A stretch of 64,000 nucleotides of DNA from Lewinella sp041392765 (GTDB lineage Bacteria; Bacteroidota; Bacteroidia; Chitinophagales; Saprospiraceae), in assembly GCA_041392765.1 (NCBI GenBank), contig JAWKLL010000007.1, positions 92,571 through 156,570 on the forward strand, given 5' to 3'. How positions within the stretch are numbered: position 1 is the stretch's first letter; each line of letters begins with the position of its first letter. The notes under the pieces are model-generated. The model searched no databases. It saw only the letters and a program-made list of their open reading frames with translations, and was not told the DNA's origin. Made by a program: the position numbers and the translations under genes. Shown here piece after piece: positions 49,922 to 59,812 of this stretch.

Positions 49922-52900
49922 ATGGAAAACAGGACTCGTACCTTCGCCTTCATCTTGACCTTTTTATTAGTCGGTTGGGCATCGGCTGCCACCTTATATA
50001 GTGGTGAAGAAACGAACATAGCACCCGATTGCTTAGCGTGCGACGGCCTTTTCTCTGTGCCCGAAACCACCTGTGATGGCACTTCGCTTTCGTTGTCATT
50101 CACCACCAATGGCACAGCGGGCACTCCGTTTTCCGTATTTTTCGACGGGATCACCTACGATTTGGTTCACGGAGAACCTATTTACGTGTTGACAACCGCT
50201 TCCGAGTTTGATTTTCTGGAGTTAGTGTTTGAGGATGCCGCCCAAAATTGTTTTGAAGTAGCCAGTTTCGATAATCCCTGTTTTGAGTCTCCTTGTGTTT
50301 TGAATACATTCCAAGTCACCACAACTTGCCAGCCCAATGGATTATACACCGTTGATATAAACTTCGACCCAGGCAGCTTAACAACGGGTGTCTATAACTT
50401 GACCATAGCCGGAAATAGCTACGGGGAGCAATCGTACCAAGACCTGCCTTTCACCGCAACAGACGTATCCATTAGTGGTATGTTTGGTTACAATATCATC
50501 ATCTGCCAAACAAACGCTCCTGAGTGTTGCTACACTTATTCCGCATCTTTACCCCCCTGCGAGGCAGATTGCGCTACCATCTTCCAAACCCCAGAAATCG
50601 TATGCGACGGCAATGAAACATTTATTTCCTTCACCACAGGTGGTCAGGCCGGTACTGAGTTTGTGGTGACAGCAGCAGGGCAAAGTCATTTTTTGCTACA
50701 CGGTCAGGCGGAGTACATCATCCCAGTGGTGTTGGAAGATGTTTACTTCGAGGTTGTTTTTGATGATGGTATCACGGGCTGCGTGCTGGTGGAAGGCTTC
50801 GACTCGCCTTGTTTTGAATTTCCTTGTAGTATCTACGAACTGTCGGCGGTGGCTTCTTGCCAACCCAATGGGCTATATCTTTTGACGGTGGACTTCGCTC
50901 CCTTTAATCCTACCCACAACTCGTTCGACCTTTTCATCAATGGACAGCAGTACGGTTTTTATCCCTACTCGGCATTGCCATTGGTATTGGAAGATGTGGC
51001 CTTCAATACCCTCGGAACGTTTACGCTTTCCGTTTGTGAAAATGATAACCCGAACTGCTGCGCGTCCATTACCCAAGCACTGCCTCCGTGTGCACCCGAT
51101 TGCTCCACTATTTTCCAAACTCCTCAAGTCAGTTGCGACGGCACGACCACCATCCTCAACTTCACGACGGGCGGCGCACCAGGTACTGAATTCGTGATGA
51201 CGGCGGCGGGGCAGAGCTTCTTTTTAGAACACGGCCAGTCTTCATACAGCATTCCTATTGAATTGGATGATGTTTACTTCGAGGTCATTTTTGATGATGG
51301 TATCACGGGTTGCGTACTCGTGGAGGAATATGACTCGCCTTGTTTTGAATTTTCTTGCAGTATCAACGAATTGTCGGCGGTGGCTTCTTGCCAACCCAAT
51401 GGGTTTCATCTTTTGACGGTGGACTTCGCTCCCTTTAATCCTACCCACAACTCGTTCGACCTTTTCATCAATGGGCAGCAGTACGGTTTTTATCCCTACT
51501 CGGCATTGCCATTGGTGTTGGAAGACGTGGCCTTCAATACCCTCGGAACGTTTACGCTTTCCGTTTGTGAAAATGATAACCCGAACTGCTGCGCTGAGCA
51601 AACGTTCAACCTCCCTCCTTGTGCCTTGCCTACCGACTGTCTTGCGTTCAATGCTCCGGCAGTAGGAACGGTTTATTCCGAAAACACGGGTGTCAGCCCG
51701 GGCGACTTGGTGTATCAATACGACAATGGTGTTAATCTGTACATGAATACTTTTACAGACACCCAAGGCGAGACGTGGTTTGACCAGATAAGTGCCAGCG
51801 ACTGGACAGACACCCCCAATGGTGCCCCATTCCTATTTATCAATTATAGCGTTGCTACTTTTACTTTTCCGCACCCCGTGCAAAACCTTTGCTTCACAGG
51901 GTTCATCAGTGGGCATGAAATCAACTTGGGCATCAACGACCAAATGCTCACCTTCTCCAGCCTGCTCGACCCTGCCTTGCTCACCGCTTTTCCCGGGGTG
52001 ACAATAGATGTCGAGTCTATTCCGGGCACTACTTCTGGCAATTTTGTCACGGTATGTATGTCAGGAAATATTGCTGTTTTCTCCCTTGGGGGGATAGAAA
52101 TGATTTTGGATGATCTTTGTACAGGTGCTTACACTTGTGCTATTAGCAACCTGAATGTTGGCCAAATAGCTTGCGAAAACAACACGGATGCACCCCGCTT
52201 TTTCCTCGACTTCGACCATAACACTGCCGTAGCCGATTCTTTCCGCTTGCGCGTCAACAACGAACTATACGGTATTTTTGCTTACGCGGATTTGCCGCTT
52301 TCTCCTATTACGGTTAATGTCACGCCTGGTACCCCTGTGCATTTCTTGGTACGCGATATGGCCAGTGAGCAGTGTGTGGAGGATATGACTATAATCAGTC
52401 AGCCGTGCGATCACGCCTGTGATTTTTTCATGGCCAATGTCACCGAGGTGAGCTGCGTTGATGACCCTTTAGTATTGGAGGTTCAGTTCACTCTGAACTC
52501 ACCTGCTGACAGCCAAGCTGTTTATTTGGCAGGAGTATCAGGTATAGGTTTTTACCAGGAAGTGTTTGAAGACGAAGCTGGCGTATGGTTTACAATCACT
52601 GGAGGAATTGATCCTTTTGGATACGTGTTGGAGGATTCCTATACGGGTTGTTTTGACACCATTTCGCCCATGGAATTAAACTTGGAGGGTTGTTTTTCAT
52701 GTGAAATAGAATTAGGAAGTGCGACCCCTACGCCCTGTGGGATTGACGGCACTTATGGCGTGGAGTTCGAGCTTGCTTATGCCACACCCTGGTACACTTA
52801 TATGATAAGTTTGTATGGTGAAGAATATGGCCCTTTCAGTTTGGAGGACTTCCCTGTTACGGTAGGTTCGATACCTGCAAACGCACCACTTCCTATAACC

Positions 52901-55900
52901 GCCTTTATTTGGGCGGAAGGTACAAACTGTAGTCTTCCCGTTTTTATTGAACAAGGAGGATGCGAGCCAGATGGATGCCAAAACTTCGATGTTTCATTAG
53001 CCGGGTTAGACTGTGCAGGTGATGAAATATTCGTAGTATTAGATGTGGAGGGTGTACAAACGGGGCATCCTTTGCGGATCGTCAGCCAAGCCACCGGTGT
53101 CGTTAGCGAACCCATCTTTACCACCAACCCTTTGGTGATAATGCTTCCTTTGTCGTTAGACGGAGACACGCTGGCCATACAATATCCCGCATTAGGATGC
53201 GAGGACATTGTGGCATTTAGCCTACCTCCCGATTGTTTACCATCCTGTAATACGATATTCAGTGCTCCTGAAATAGCTTGCGATGGCACTACCTACGTCC
53301 ACTTCACGACGGGTGGTTTGCCGGGAACGGAATTTGTAGTCACGGCAGCCGGGCAATCGTTTGTGTTCCAACATGGGCAGATCAGTTATACGATAACGGT
53401 AGCCGTTAACACCCCTACCTTTACCGTTGTATTCGATGATGCCCTGACGGGTTGTGTGTGGGATGGCCAGTTTGATGCTCCTTGCGAAAACAACAACTGC
53501 CTCTTGGAGGATGTCACCATTGAACCCACTGCTTGCAATCCCAACAGCGTCTATGGCGTGACAGTCAACTTTACAACGACCCGCCCCGACTTGATGTACC
53601 GCGTGCGCGTAGGTACACAGACGTATGGGCCGTTTGCGTACAGCGCGTTTCCTGTCACGGTGGGCAGTATTGTAGGTGTCACGCCTCTCACTACCCCCAT
53701 CCGCATTTGGACGGAGGGCGAAATATGTGATTACAATACGACAATCACGCACGCCTGTCCGCAGCCTTGTGAGATTTACCAATTCCATGCCTACCAAACC
53801 TGCGAAGGCGGCATGCGCTCCGTGCGCGTGAACGTGGGCAGCAACTTGCCTGAATTGAGCCAAGTGCAGGTGCTGATGAACGATGTTTCGATAGGTACGT
53901 TTGCAGCGGGTTCATTTCCGCGTTGGTTCAATTTGCCATTTGATATTGGCCAGCACGTTGTTTTCAATCTCATTGCGCTCAATGCCGACTGCCAGGCAGA
54001 AACGGATTTGACGGTGGTGAGCTGCGATGATTTGTGTGATAATTTTGCCGTCAACATTGCTTACGCTGAACCCGACCCAACCTTCCCCGGATTTTTAAAT
54101 GTGCAATTCACTGTCTCTGGCGCAGGAGGAGGGATTCCTATTGTCGTGACAAATATCGAATTCCCGAATGATGCTTCTGCTGGGACTTGGTGGAATAATC
54201 CTGAAACAACTACCCTGCCCGTTGCTGTTGTGCCGGGTGCATCTACTACAACGCTTCAATTTTCTACCCCCTTCAACAACTGCAGTACCACTATTACGGT
54301 GGAACATGACCCCGTCACTTGTGGTGGTATAGAAACTGTGATATACGATGGAACGTGCACCACTACCTTCGAATACATGGTGGTGATAGACATCCCCAAT
54401 GCGCAACCAGAAGTGCTGTACGCCGTGATGCAGAACGGTATGATTTTGGAAGAATTTTTAGGTAGTGCGTTTCCCGTTACATTGTCTGTAACACCGAATA
54501 CAACCAATGCCTGGGAATTGATAGTAGGTGTTTTGGGAACACAATGCTTCCAAAACATGGTATTCGAACCCGCCAACTGCAACCCCGATTGCCCTGAAAA
54601 TGCCATTACCGATGTAAATATCTATTCCGAAGGTTGTAATAATATCGGCACGTATGCCATCAGTGTAAACTTCAACAGCGACACCCACGACGTGTTTGAC
54701 ATCTGGAACCAAACCACTGGGCAGCGGGATACCGTTCTTATCACGGAATTACCCTCTACCTTCCCGCCTGTGCCTGCGGGGGTCAACACATCTGCTATTC
54801 GCATCGCGCCTTTGGGCGTTTCTGGTGAATGTGTGGTGGAACAAACCTTCTCTTACTTCTGCCCACCTCCTACATGCGACATTACCGACTTGATGGTAAC
54901 CGGCACCGACTGCGACCCCAACGGACTGTATTACCTACAGATTGATTTCAATAGCAATGCTGATGGGCCGTTTTTCATCACCAACGAGGCTACCGGCCAA
55001 ACAGCGACTGTTCTTCTTTCTCAATTACCCTATACGATGGGCCCCATCAACTGGGAGCAGGTGCAAACTTCAGTAATCTATGTGGCAAGTGCCAATGTTG
55101 CTTGTGAAGCGGAAACCGTCCATATACAAGAATGTAACAGTACGGAACCTTGTGGTTTCTCCAATCTCATTGTAGAACCGTATGCGTGTGACGGTGGCCA
55201 ATTCATGGTGGATGTGGCTTTCGACAACCCTAATGGCGGTGCAGCGGGCTTCTATATCTTCGGCGACGGTATGATTTTTGGCCCTTTCCCTTACGGGCAA
55301 AACTTCTACACCTTCGGGCCTTTAAATGGCAATACGCCCAACCATACCGTCCTCATACTCGACATTGCCAATCCGGCTTGTTTTGCTAACTACAACCTCA
55401 ACTATACTTGTAGCGATGATTGCCAAATCACCAATGCTACTGTTTCTGTTTTGCCGTGTCAGGAGGATTTGTTTTCCATTCTTATTGATGTAGAAGGGCA
55501 ATTCCTCGGCGAGCAGTTCACATTGGTAGGCAACGGCGTTAATTATGGCACCTTCTCCTACGATGCCCTTCCCATTACCATCGATGGATTCCTTGGCGAC
55601 GGGCAGTCCGTTTATGAACTCGGTATTATTGATTTGCAAAACCCCAACTGTACCTACTGGACGAGTTTTGCCGCCCCCAATTGCTTACCCTGCGATATTC
55701 GCGACTTGACTTACGAGATAGAGTGTACCGAAGACTTTTATACCCTCACCTTGGATTTCATAGTGGAAAACCCCCAATCCGACGGTTTCAGACTCTTTAT
55801 CGGTGATGTTGACTTGGGGCCTATTGGTTACCACGAACTGCCCCTCCATCTTGAAGAGTTAAATTTCGGCTTCTCCGATCCAATTTTACACGTGGAAGAC

Positions 55901-56224
55901 CTTAACGACCCCAACTGTGGTGCTACCGTGCCATTCGACCTGCCTTGCTGCAACCTCGGCACTGCCTTGAACGCCATACAGGTAGGCACTTGCGAAGACA
56001 ATGGTTCCTTTTACCTGACAATCGGTAATTTCAATTCTTTTAATACCAGCGATACGTTACTCATTGATTATGCGCCCGCTGGTAGCAACATCATCCAGAC
56101 GGTGGCCGTGGCTTACGCCGATTTACCCACCACCATTGAAGCCTTTAGACGGCAACGGCATCACCAACTACATTGTTGTGATGCGCGACGCGGTGAACGA
56201 ATGTGCGGTGCAAACCCTCATTGA
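49922..56224 (+). CDS. Giant secreted Cys-rich repeat protein (T9SS cargo), main part
   Basis: About 2,100 residues in one frame, the largest gene here. Signal peptide MENRTRTFAFILTFLLVGWA...SA. The body is a chain of about 15 units of roughly 90 residues, each opening with a Cys and a C-PNG-Y type motif (SCQPNGLYLLTVDF, ACNPNSVYGVTVNF, GCNNIGTYAISVNF) and ending CC or C. Two neighbouring 531-base units (50567-51628) are nearly identical. The body ends at 56224 by a frameshift near 56145; the true protein continues at 56150-57736. Repeat surface protein, function unknown (adhesion or matrix by analogy). A start at 49922 gives a proper signal peptide. Confidence 0.88.
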   Translation: MENRTRTFAFILTFLLVGWASAATLYSGEETNIAPDCLACDGLFSVPETTCDGTSLSLSFTTNGTAGTPFSVFFDGITYDLVHGEPIYVLTTASEFDFLELVFEDAAQNCFEVASFDNPCFESPCVLNTFQVTTTCQPNGLYTVDINFDPGSLTTGVYNLTIAGNSYGEQSYQDLPFTATDVSISGMFGYNIIICQTNAPECCYTYSASLPPCEADCATIFQTPEIVCDGNETFISFTTGGQAGTEFVVTAAGQSHFLLHGQAEYIIPVVLEDVYFEVVFDDGITGCVLVEGFDSPCFEFPCSIYELSAVASCQPNGLYLLTVDFAPFNPTHNSFDLFINGQQYGFYPYSALPLVLEDVAFNTLGTFTLSVCENDNPNCCASITQALPPCAPDCSTIFQTPQVSCDGTTTILNFTTGGAPGTEFVMTAAGQSFFLEHGQSSYSIPIELDDVYFEVIFDDGITGCVLVEEYDSPCFEFSCSINELSAVASCQPNGFHLLTVDFAPFNPTHNSFDLFINGQQYGFYPYSALPLVLEDVAFNTLGTFTLSVCENDNPNCCAEQTFNLPPCALPTDCLAFNAPAVGTVYSENTGVSPGDLVYQYDNGVNLYMNTFTDTQGETWFDQISASDWTDTPNGAPFLFINYSVATFTFPHPVQNLCFTGFISGHEINLGINDQMLTFSSLLDPALLTAFPGVTIDVESIPGTTSGNFVTVCMSGNIAVFSLGGIEMILDDLCTGAYTCAISNLNVGQIACENNTDAPRFFLDFDHNTAVADSFRLRVNNELYGIFAYADLPLSPITVNVTPGTPVHFLVRDMASEQCVEDMTIISQPCDHACDFFMANVTEVSCVDDPLVLEVQFTLNSPADSQAVYLAGVSGIGFYQEVFEDEAGVWFTITGGIDPFGYVLEDSYTGCFDTISPMELNLEGCFSCEIELGSATPTPCGIDGTYGVEFELAYATPWYTYMISLYGEEYGPFSLEDFPVTVGSIPANAPLPITAFIWAEGTNCSLPVFIEQGGCEPDGCQNFDVSLAGLDCAGDEIFVVLDVEGVQTGHPLRIVSQATGVVSEPIFTTNPLVIMLPLSLDGDTLAIQYPALGCEDIVAFSLPPDCLPSCNTIFSAPEIACDGTTYVHFTTGGLPGTEFVVTAAGQSFVFQHGQISYTITVAVNTPTFTVVFDDALTGCVWDGQFDAPCENNNCLLEDVTIEPTACNPNSVYGVTVNFTTTRPDLMYRVRVGTQTYGPFAYSAFPVTVGSIVGVTPLTTPIRIWTEGEICDYNTTITHACPQPCEIYQFHAYQTCEGGMRSVRVNVGSNLPELSQVQVLMNDVSIGTFAAGSFPRWFNLPFDIGQHVVFNLIALNADCQAETDLTVVSCDDLCDNFAVNIAYAEPDPTFPGFLNVQFTVSGAGGGIPIVVTNIEFPNDASAGTWWNNPETTTLPVAVVPGASTTTLQFSTPFNNCSTTITVEHDPVTCGGIETVIYDGTCTTTFEYMVVIDIPNAQPEVLYAVMQNGMILEEFLGSAFPVTLSVTPNTTNAWELIVGVLGTQCFQNMVFEPANCNPDCPENAITDVNIYSEGCNNIGTYAISVNFNSDTHDVFDIWNQTTGQRDTVLITELPSTFPPVPAGVNTSAIRIAPLGVSGECVVEQTFSYFCPPPTCDITDLMVTGTDCDPNGLYYLQIDFNSNADGPFFITNEATGQTATVLLSQLPYTMGPINWEQVQTSVIYVASANVACEAETVHIQECNSTEPCGFSNLIVEPYACDGGQFMVDVAFDNPNGGAAGFYIFGDGMIFGPFPYGQNFYTFGPLNGNTPNHTVLILDIANPACFANYNLNYTCSDDCQITNATVSVLPCQEDLFSILIDVEGQFLGEQFTLVGNGVNYGTFSYDALPITIDGFLGDGQSVYELGIIDLQNPNCTYWTSFAAPNCLPCDIRDLTYEIECTEDFYTLTLDFIVENPQSDGFRLFIGDVDLGPIGYHELPLHLEELNFGFSDPILHVEDLNDPNCGATVPFDLPCCNLGTALNAIQVGTCEDNGSFYLTIGNFNSFNTSDTLLIDYAPAGSNIIQTVAVAYADLPTTIEAFRRQRHHQLHCCDARRGERMCGANPH
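50567..51628 (+). repeat. Tandem 531-base duplication inside the giant surface gene
   Basis: Two in-frame copies (50567-51097 and 51098-51628; 177 codons each) share about 95 per cent over the second half. For example CCAACCCAATGGG, CTTTTCATCAATGG and CGAACTGCTGCGC occur 531 bases apart. The low divergence indicates a recent duplication. Confidence 0.85.
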
Positions 56225-56867
56225 AGCCGTTTTCTGTGACAATGGCGCGTGTATGGAATTTGAAGGGGTAGAAGGTGTCTTTAGCCCTGCCTTTGGTTAT
56301 GACTCCGGCAGTACCATCACTACAGAAAACAGCATCAGCCTCACATACGAGCGCAACCCCGTAACCGATTGTGCTTGCAACCTATTTGTCACCGATGGGT
56401 TGCCTGGTGTCAATTTCGGCAGCGGACATATCGTAGCTACGCAAAACTCAGGATTCGGGTTGCACTTTGGCAATGCAGTGCCTATTTTTAATACCGTCAA
56501 TGTGGATTACTATTACACGGGCGGTGGCATTACGGTGCAAGTCAATGAAGAGACACCTATAACCGTAGCGAGTATCCTCGACTTGCCAGCCACTATTGGA
56601 GGGGGTGTCAGTTTGCAAGTCACACCCGATGCGAATGGGGTTACAGGTATGCTCACCTTCTCTGGTGACAACATTGGCCACTTGTACTTATACACCAACG
56701 AAAGTGCCGCCTTCGACAATGTCTGCGTCAGCTTTGATGATAATGTTTTATCGGTGATACCAACGCCGACCACATTGCCAACCACATTGACCTCCTCAAT
56801 CTCGGTATTGCGTACGGCAGGTACAGGCCAGCCAGAGTTTCCATCAACACTGAATGGACAGGGTTGA
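56064..56867 (+). CDS. Giant secreted protein, C-terminal part A (frameshifted)
   Basis: Continues the 49922 gene from about 56147 (DGNGITNYIVVMRDAVNECA) after one indel. It contains a GFGLHFGNAVPIF...YYYTGGGITVQV beta-rich domain and a lectin-like LQVTPDANGVTGMLTFSG segment. It stops after a second frameshift near 56770, beyond which the sensible reading (NADHIANHIDLLNLGIAYGRY) moves into the frame of the next piece. Confidence 0.75.
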   Translation: MIMRPLVATSSRRWPWLTPIYPPPLKPLDGNGITNYIVVMRDAVNECAVQTLIEAVFCDNGACMEFEGVEGVFSPAFGYDSGSTITTENSISLTYERNPVTDCACNLFVTDGLPGVNFGSGHIVATQNSGFGLHFGNAVPIFNTVNVDYYYTGGGITVQVNEETPITVASILDLPATIGGGVSLQVTPDANGVTGMLTFSGDNIGHLYLYTNESAAFDNVCVSFDDNVLSVIPTPTTLPTTLTSSISVLRTAGTGQPEFPSTLNGQG

Positions 56868-57736
56868 TTAGTCAAAATTGGGGCGATTTCTTCGCCGACG
56901 GCCTCAACTACAAACACGCTGATGCTAATGGCGATGGCACAGTAGATGCCAACGACTACTCCGTACTACAACAAAATTACGGGCTGATAAACGGCACCGT
57001 AGCGCCCTACATGGAGTTGCCTTTCACCGATTTGGATCCTCCTGTTTATATTCCCAATACCGACCTAAACGTAGGCACGCCTTTTGAAATTCCCATCATA
57101 GCTGGGGAAGCCAATGCCCCCATGACGGATGTTTATGGGTTGGCCTTTACGCTGCAGCTCGATGCGTCCCTTTTCGATATGGCATCGCTGGAAGTAGTTT
57201 ACCCTGCTTCTTGGTTTGGCGAACCGGGTGTCAACGTCACCACTATTCACCAAGCCTACCCTGACGGGCATTTGGAAATCGCTCTCTCTCGCATCGACCA
57301 AAATCCGGTATCGGGTTTCGGCCCCATTGCTTACCTGCGCGGCATTATCGACGATATAGCCGGGCACGAACCGCAGGAGCCTATGGACGTTCCGGTACAC
57401 AAAGTACACGCCCAAAGCATCGAAGGGTTGCGTATGCCAACACGCCCACATACGGGGCAAGTCGTTCTGGTGGGCATCGACAAGCCCATCGACCCGACCT
57501 TGCTACAATCGTCTTTCATGGTCTATCCCAACCCTACGGATCAAATCGTACATTTCGCCAATATATACGCATTGGCACCAGACAGGATTGTGCTCTTCGA
57601 TGCTGCTGGTCGGGAACTATTCCATCAAAAGAACCCTAATATGTGGTTGGATATGCAACAATGGCCAGCAGGGATATACTTCCTGCAAATCCATCTGAAC
57701 GGGCAGATATTTACCGAAAAGGTAGTGAAAATGTAA
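56864..57736 (+). CDS. Giant secreted protein, C-terminal part B: dockerin-like segment, cohesin-like domain and T9SS tail
   Basis: The final 290 residues. They open with a dockerin/EF-hand-like calcium loop, HADANGDGTVDANDYSVL (about residues 16-33), preceded in frame by SINTEWTGLISQNWGDFF. Next is a cohesin-like beta domain (TPFEIPIIAGEANAPMTDVY, GLAFTLQLDASLFD). The type IX sorting domain is SFMVYPNPTDQIVHFANIY...GIYFLQIHLNGQIFTEKVVKM. Normal stop at 57736 and a strong terminator after it. Together with the N-terminal signal this shows export across both membranes via T9SS. Confidence 0.88.
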   Translation: MISQNWGDFFADGLNYKHADANGDGTVDANDYSVLQQNYGLINGTVAPYMELPFTDLDPPVYIPNTDLNVGTPFEIPIIAGEANAPMTDVYGLAFTLQLDASLFDMASLEVVYPASWFGEPGVNVTTIHQAYPDGHLEIALSRIDQNPVSGFGPIAYLRGIIDDIAGHEPQEPMDVPVHKVHAQSIEGLRMPTRPHTGQVVLVGIDKPIDPTLLQSSFMVYPNPTDQIVHFANIYALAPDRIVLFDAAGRELFHQKNPNMWLDMQQWPAGIYFLQIHLNGQIFTEKVVKM

Positions 57737-57770
57737 TAACCAGGGAATTTTCAAAACGTTTGATAACCAA

Positions 57771-57805
57771 GGGCATCATCTTTTACTAGGTGATGTCCTT
57801 TTTTT
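57771..57805 (+). terminator. Terminator of the giant secreted protein gene
   Basis: GGGCATCATC-TTTTACTAG-GTGATGTCC hairpin followed by TTTTTTT. It lies 35 bases after the stop. Confidence 0.9.
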
Positions 57806-57865
57806 GTGGGACATCAGTGTTTCAAAGACGACCTAGCTAATATCATGCAACTTTGCGTGCTGGGG

Positions 57866-57993
57866 TATTGTTTTGTATGGAAAAAAAATAGATCCTCGAT
57901 TGGCAAGAAGGATCAAAAGGCTTTGAAGATATAGCCGAGTCCCTTCAGCGTCCACTACAAGAAGAAGAGGAAGTGAGGAAGATCGCTGAATAA
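57866..57993 (+). pseudogene. Remnant of an Rpn-type gene
   Basis: A stretch reading EKKYILDWQEG...KGFEDIAESLQRPLQEEEE, with an in-frame stop and a frame change. It closely matches IMEEKYILDLQEVPKGFEDI and LQRPLQEEE of the 11252 gene, also at the DNA level (AAAGGCTTTGAAGATATAGC). Only about 40 codons survive, so a third Rpn-type locus has decayed here. Confidence 0.75.
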
Positions 57994-58059
57994 TTCGCCT
58001 ATCTTTAGCCCATATACAGTATTTTGACAACTTCAATATACCAGCATACTACCCCAACC

Positions 58060-58444
58060 ATGAAAGACATACAAGGCAAACCCGATATTCAGCTATTCGT
58101 GAATGCTTTTTACGATAAGGTACGCGCTGATGCCTTATTGGGTGGAATATTTGCCTCCAGCATTGCGCCTGATGCCTTCTACTACCCATTTGGAAAAAAT
58201 GTACAACTTCTGGAATGGCATCCTTTTTCAAGCCAATGACTACCACGGTCATCCGTTTCGGCCACACCGGGCTATGCCTGTGCAAACCCGGCACTTCGAC
58301 CGATGGGTAGCTCTCTTCACTGCCACTATCGACGAACACTTCCAAGGCGATAAAGCCGATGAAGTAAAAGCTCGTGCTACCCAAATCGCTCACATTTTCG
58401 ATAGCAAAATCAAGATGTTACGCGACGAACAGACTTCTTTTTGA
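58060..58444 (+). pseudogene. Group III truncated haemoglobin, one frameshift
   Basis: A small haem protein for oxygen or nitric oxide chemistry by family. MKDIQGKPDIQLFVNAFYDK, VRADALLGGIF, then after one frame change near 58185 HLEKMYNFWNGILFQANDYHG and HRAMPVQTRHFDRWVALF, EVKARATQIAHIF. The FYxKV, MxxFW and HxxM...HFDRW pattern fits group III globins; the HFDRW His is the proximal haem ligand region. A single indel (reading HLEKMY versus YPFGKNV) breaks the frame. Whether this is decay or an assembly error cannot be told here. Confidence 0.82.
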
Positions 58445-58464
58445 CCCCTTCAAAGCATAATATC

Positions 58465-58983
58465 ATGGCTAGAAAGACAGAAGAAACCGCATCCTTCGTC
58501 ATCCGTATGACCCAGAAAATTTACCAAAACGAGGAGGGCGAAAACGAAGTGCAGTGGCTAGGCTACATCCATCACGTGCAAGGTGGAGCAGAAAAACGTT
58601 TTGCTTCCTTCGATCAGGCGGTGTCTTTCATTCAGGAAAAGCTCACGGAACTCACCCTGGCTGCGCTACAAGACAAAACGCCCGAAGAGCAGAAAGGCAT
58701 CTTGGCCAAAAGCCTCGATATTTGGAAAAAAGTAGCGACTACGGGGCCTAAGCTCATCGCGGACACCCTCAAAGACCCGCAGAAGCAGATGGCACACCTT
58801 ACGGAGCAGCTACAGGAGCAGTTCATTTCCGTCAAGGAAGAAATTGAGCACAAACTCGATTGGGACTCGTGGTTAGTGGCCAATCGCGCCGATGCCAAGC
58901 AAACCCAAGAACTGTTGCAGCAGCTCACGCGTCAGGTAGCCGCCCTTGAGAAGCAAGTAGCGGCATTATCTGCCAAAAAATAG
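58465..58983 (+). CDS. Small acidic-coiled protein with W-G-I/V-HV domain, possibly phasin-like
   Basis: A 172-residue protein. N-terminal beta region (about residues 10-55): SFVIRMTQKIY, VQWLGYIHHVQGGAEKRFA, a short pattern seen in small proteins of several phyla (inference from memory). Then a helix-rich middle (KVATTGPKLIADTLKD) and a leucine-heptad C-terminus (LLQQLTRQVAALEKQVAALS), resembling phasin-like coiled coils. No enzymatic motif. It lies eight bases before the BTAD regulator gene and 20 bases after the globin, so the three may form one operon. Confidence 0.6.
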   Translation: MARKTEETASFVIRMTQKIYQNEEGENEVQWLGYIHHVQGGAEKRFASFDQAVSFIQEKLTELTLAALQDKTPEEQKGILAKSLDIWKKVATTGPKLIADTLKDPQKQMAHLTEQLQEQFISVKEEIEHKLDWDSWLVANRADAKQTQELLQQLTRQVAALEKQVAALSAKK

Positions 58984-58990
58984 GGATGCC

Positions 58991-59800
58991 GTGGTGTCAT
59001 TGCAAGAACAATTCACCGCACTTGCGGATCGACGGGCATCCGCTGCCATCCACCTACAGACGCTGGGCGACTTCCGCCTTTGGCGTCACGGGCAGGAAGT
59101 GAACAACAAGGAATGGGGGCGCGATAAAACGCTGCAACTGTTTGAATACTTTATCACCACCCGCCACCGCAAAGGGCAGCACAAGGAGCAAATACTGGAT
59201 CGCCTCTGGCCCGACCTCGATGGCAAAGCTGGCGAACAGCATTTCAAAGTAGCCCTACACGGCATCCATAAAGTGCTGGAACCCGAGCGGGAGAGCCGCC
59301 AATATCCCCGCTATATCAGCCGCATCGGCGTAGTGTATCAGTTAGCACCCGACAGCCTGTGGATTGATGCCGATGCCTTAGAGCAGTACATCGCCATTGG
59401 CAACCAAGCTGCTGCCGACGACACTGCTTTAGCCATTGCCGCCTACCGCCAAGCTATTGACTTATACAAAGGCGTGTTTCTGCCAGATAGAGTTTATGAA
59501 GACTGGTCGAGTGAAGAAAGGGAGCGCCTCCAAGTGTTGGTCATGGGCAGCCTCATCAGCCTCGGAGAACTACTCGTACATGACAACCCTATGGAATGTG
59601 TTCGCTATTGTCAACAAGCCCTACAAATTGACCACACTTGGGAAGATGCCTACCGCCTACAAATGGAAGCCTACTTCCAGAAAGGCAATCGCCCTATGGC
59701 TATGAAAACCTACCAGCAGTGCGTACATGTATTAGAAGAGGAATACGGCATACCTCCCCTCCCCCAAACAAAACGCTTGATGGAAAGGATTTTGCAGTGA
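58991..59800 (+). CDS. BTAD-domain (SARP-like) transcriptional regulator
   Basis: A 269-residue regulator starting with GTG 58991 (or 58994). N-terminal winged-helix segment (about 20-100): LQTLGDFRLWRHGQEVNNKE, KTLQLFEYFITTRHRKGQHK, LDRLWPD. Then the bacterial transcriptional activator domain, a TPR-like helical bundle (about 135-265): YEDWSSEERERLQVLVMGSL and CQQALQIDHTWEDAYRLQMEAYFQKGNRPMAMKTYQQC, ending YGIPPLPQTKRLMERI. No ATPase domain is attached. It is probably cotranscribed with the small coiled protein. Target genes unknown. Confidence 0.85.
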   Translation: MVSLQEQFTALADRRASAAIHLQTLGDFRLWRHGQEVNNKEWGRDKTLQLFEYFITTRHRKGQHKEQILDRLWPDLDGKAGEQHFKVALHGIHKVLEPERESRQYPRYISRIGVVYQLAPDSLWIDADALEQYIAIGNQAAADDTALAIAAYRQAIDLYKGVFLPDRVYEDWSSEERERLQVLVMGSLISLGELLVHDNPMECVRYCQQALQIDHTWEDAYRLQMEAYFQKGNRPMAMKTYQQCVHVLEEEYGIPPLPQTKRLMERILQ

Positions 59801-59812
59801 TGCTGTATTTTA

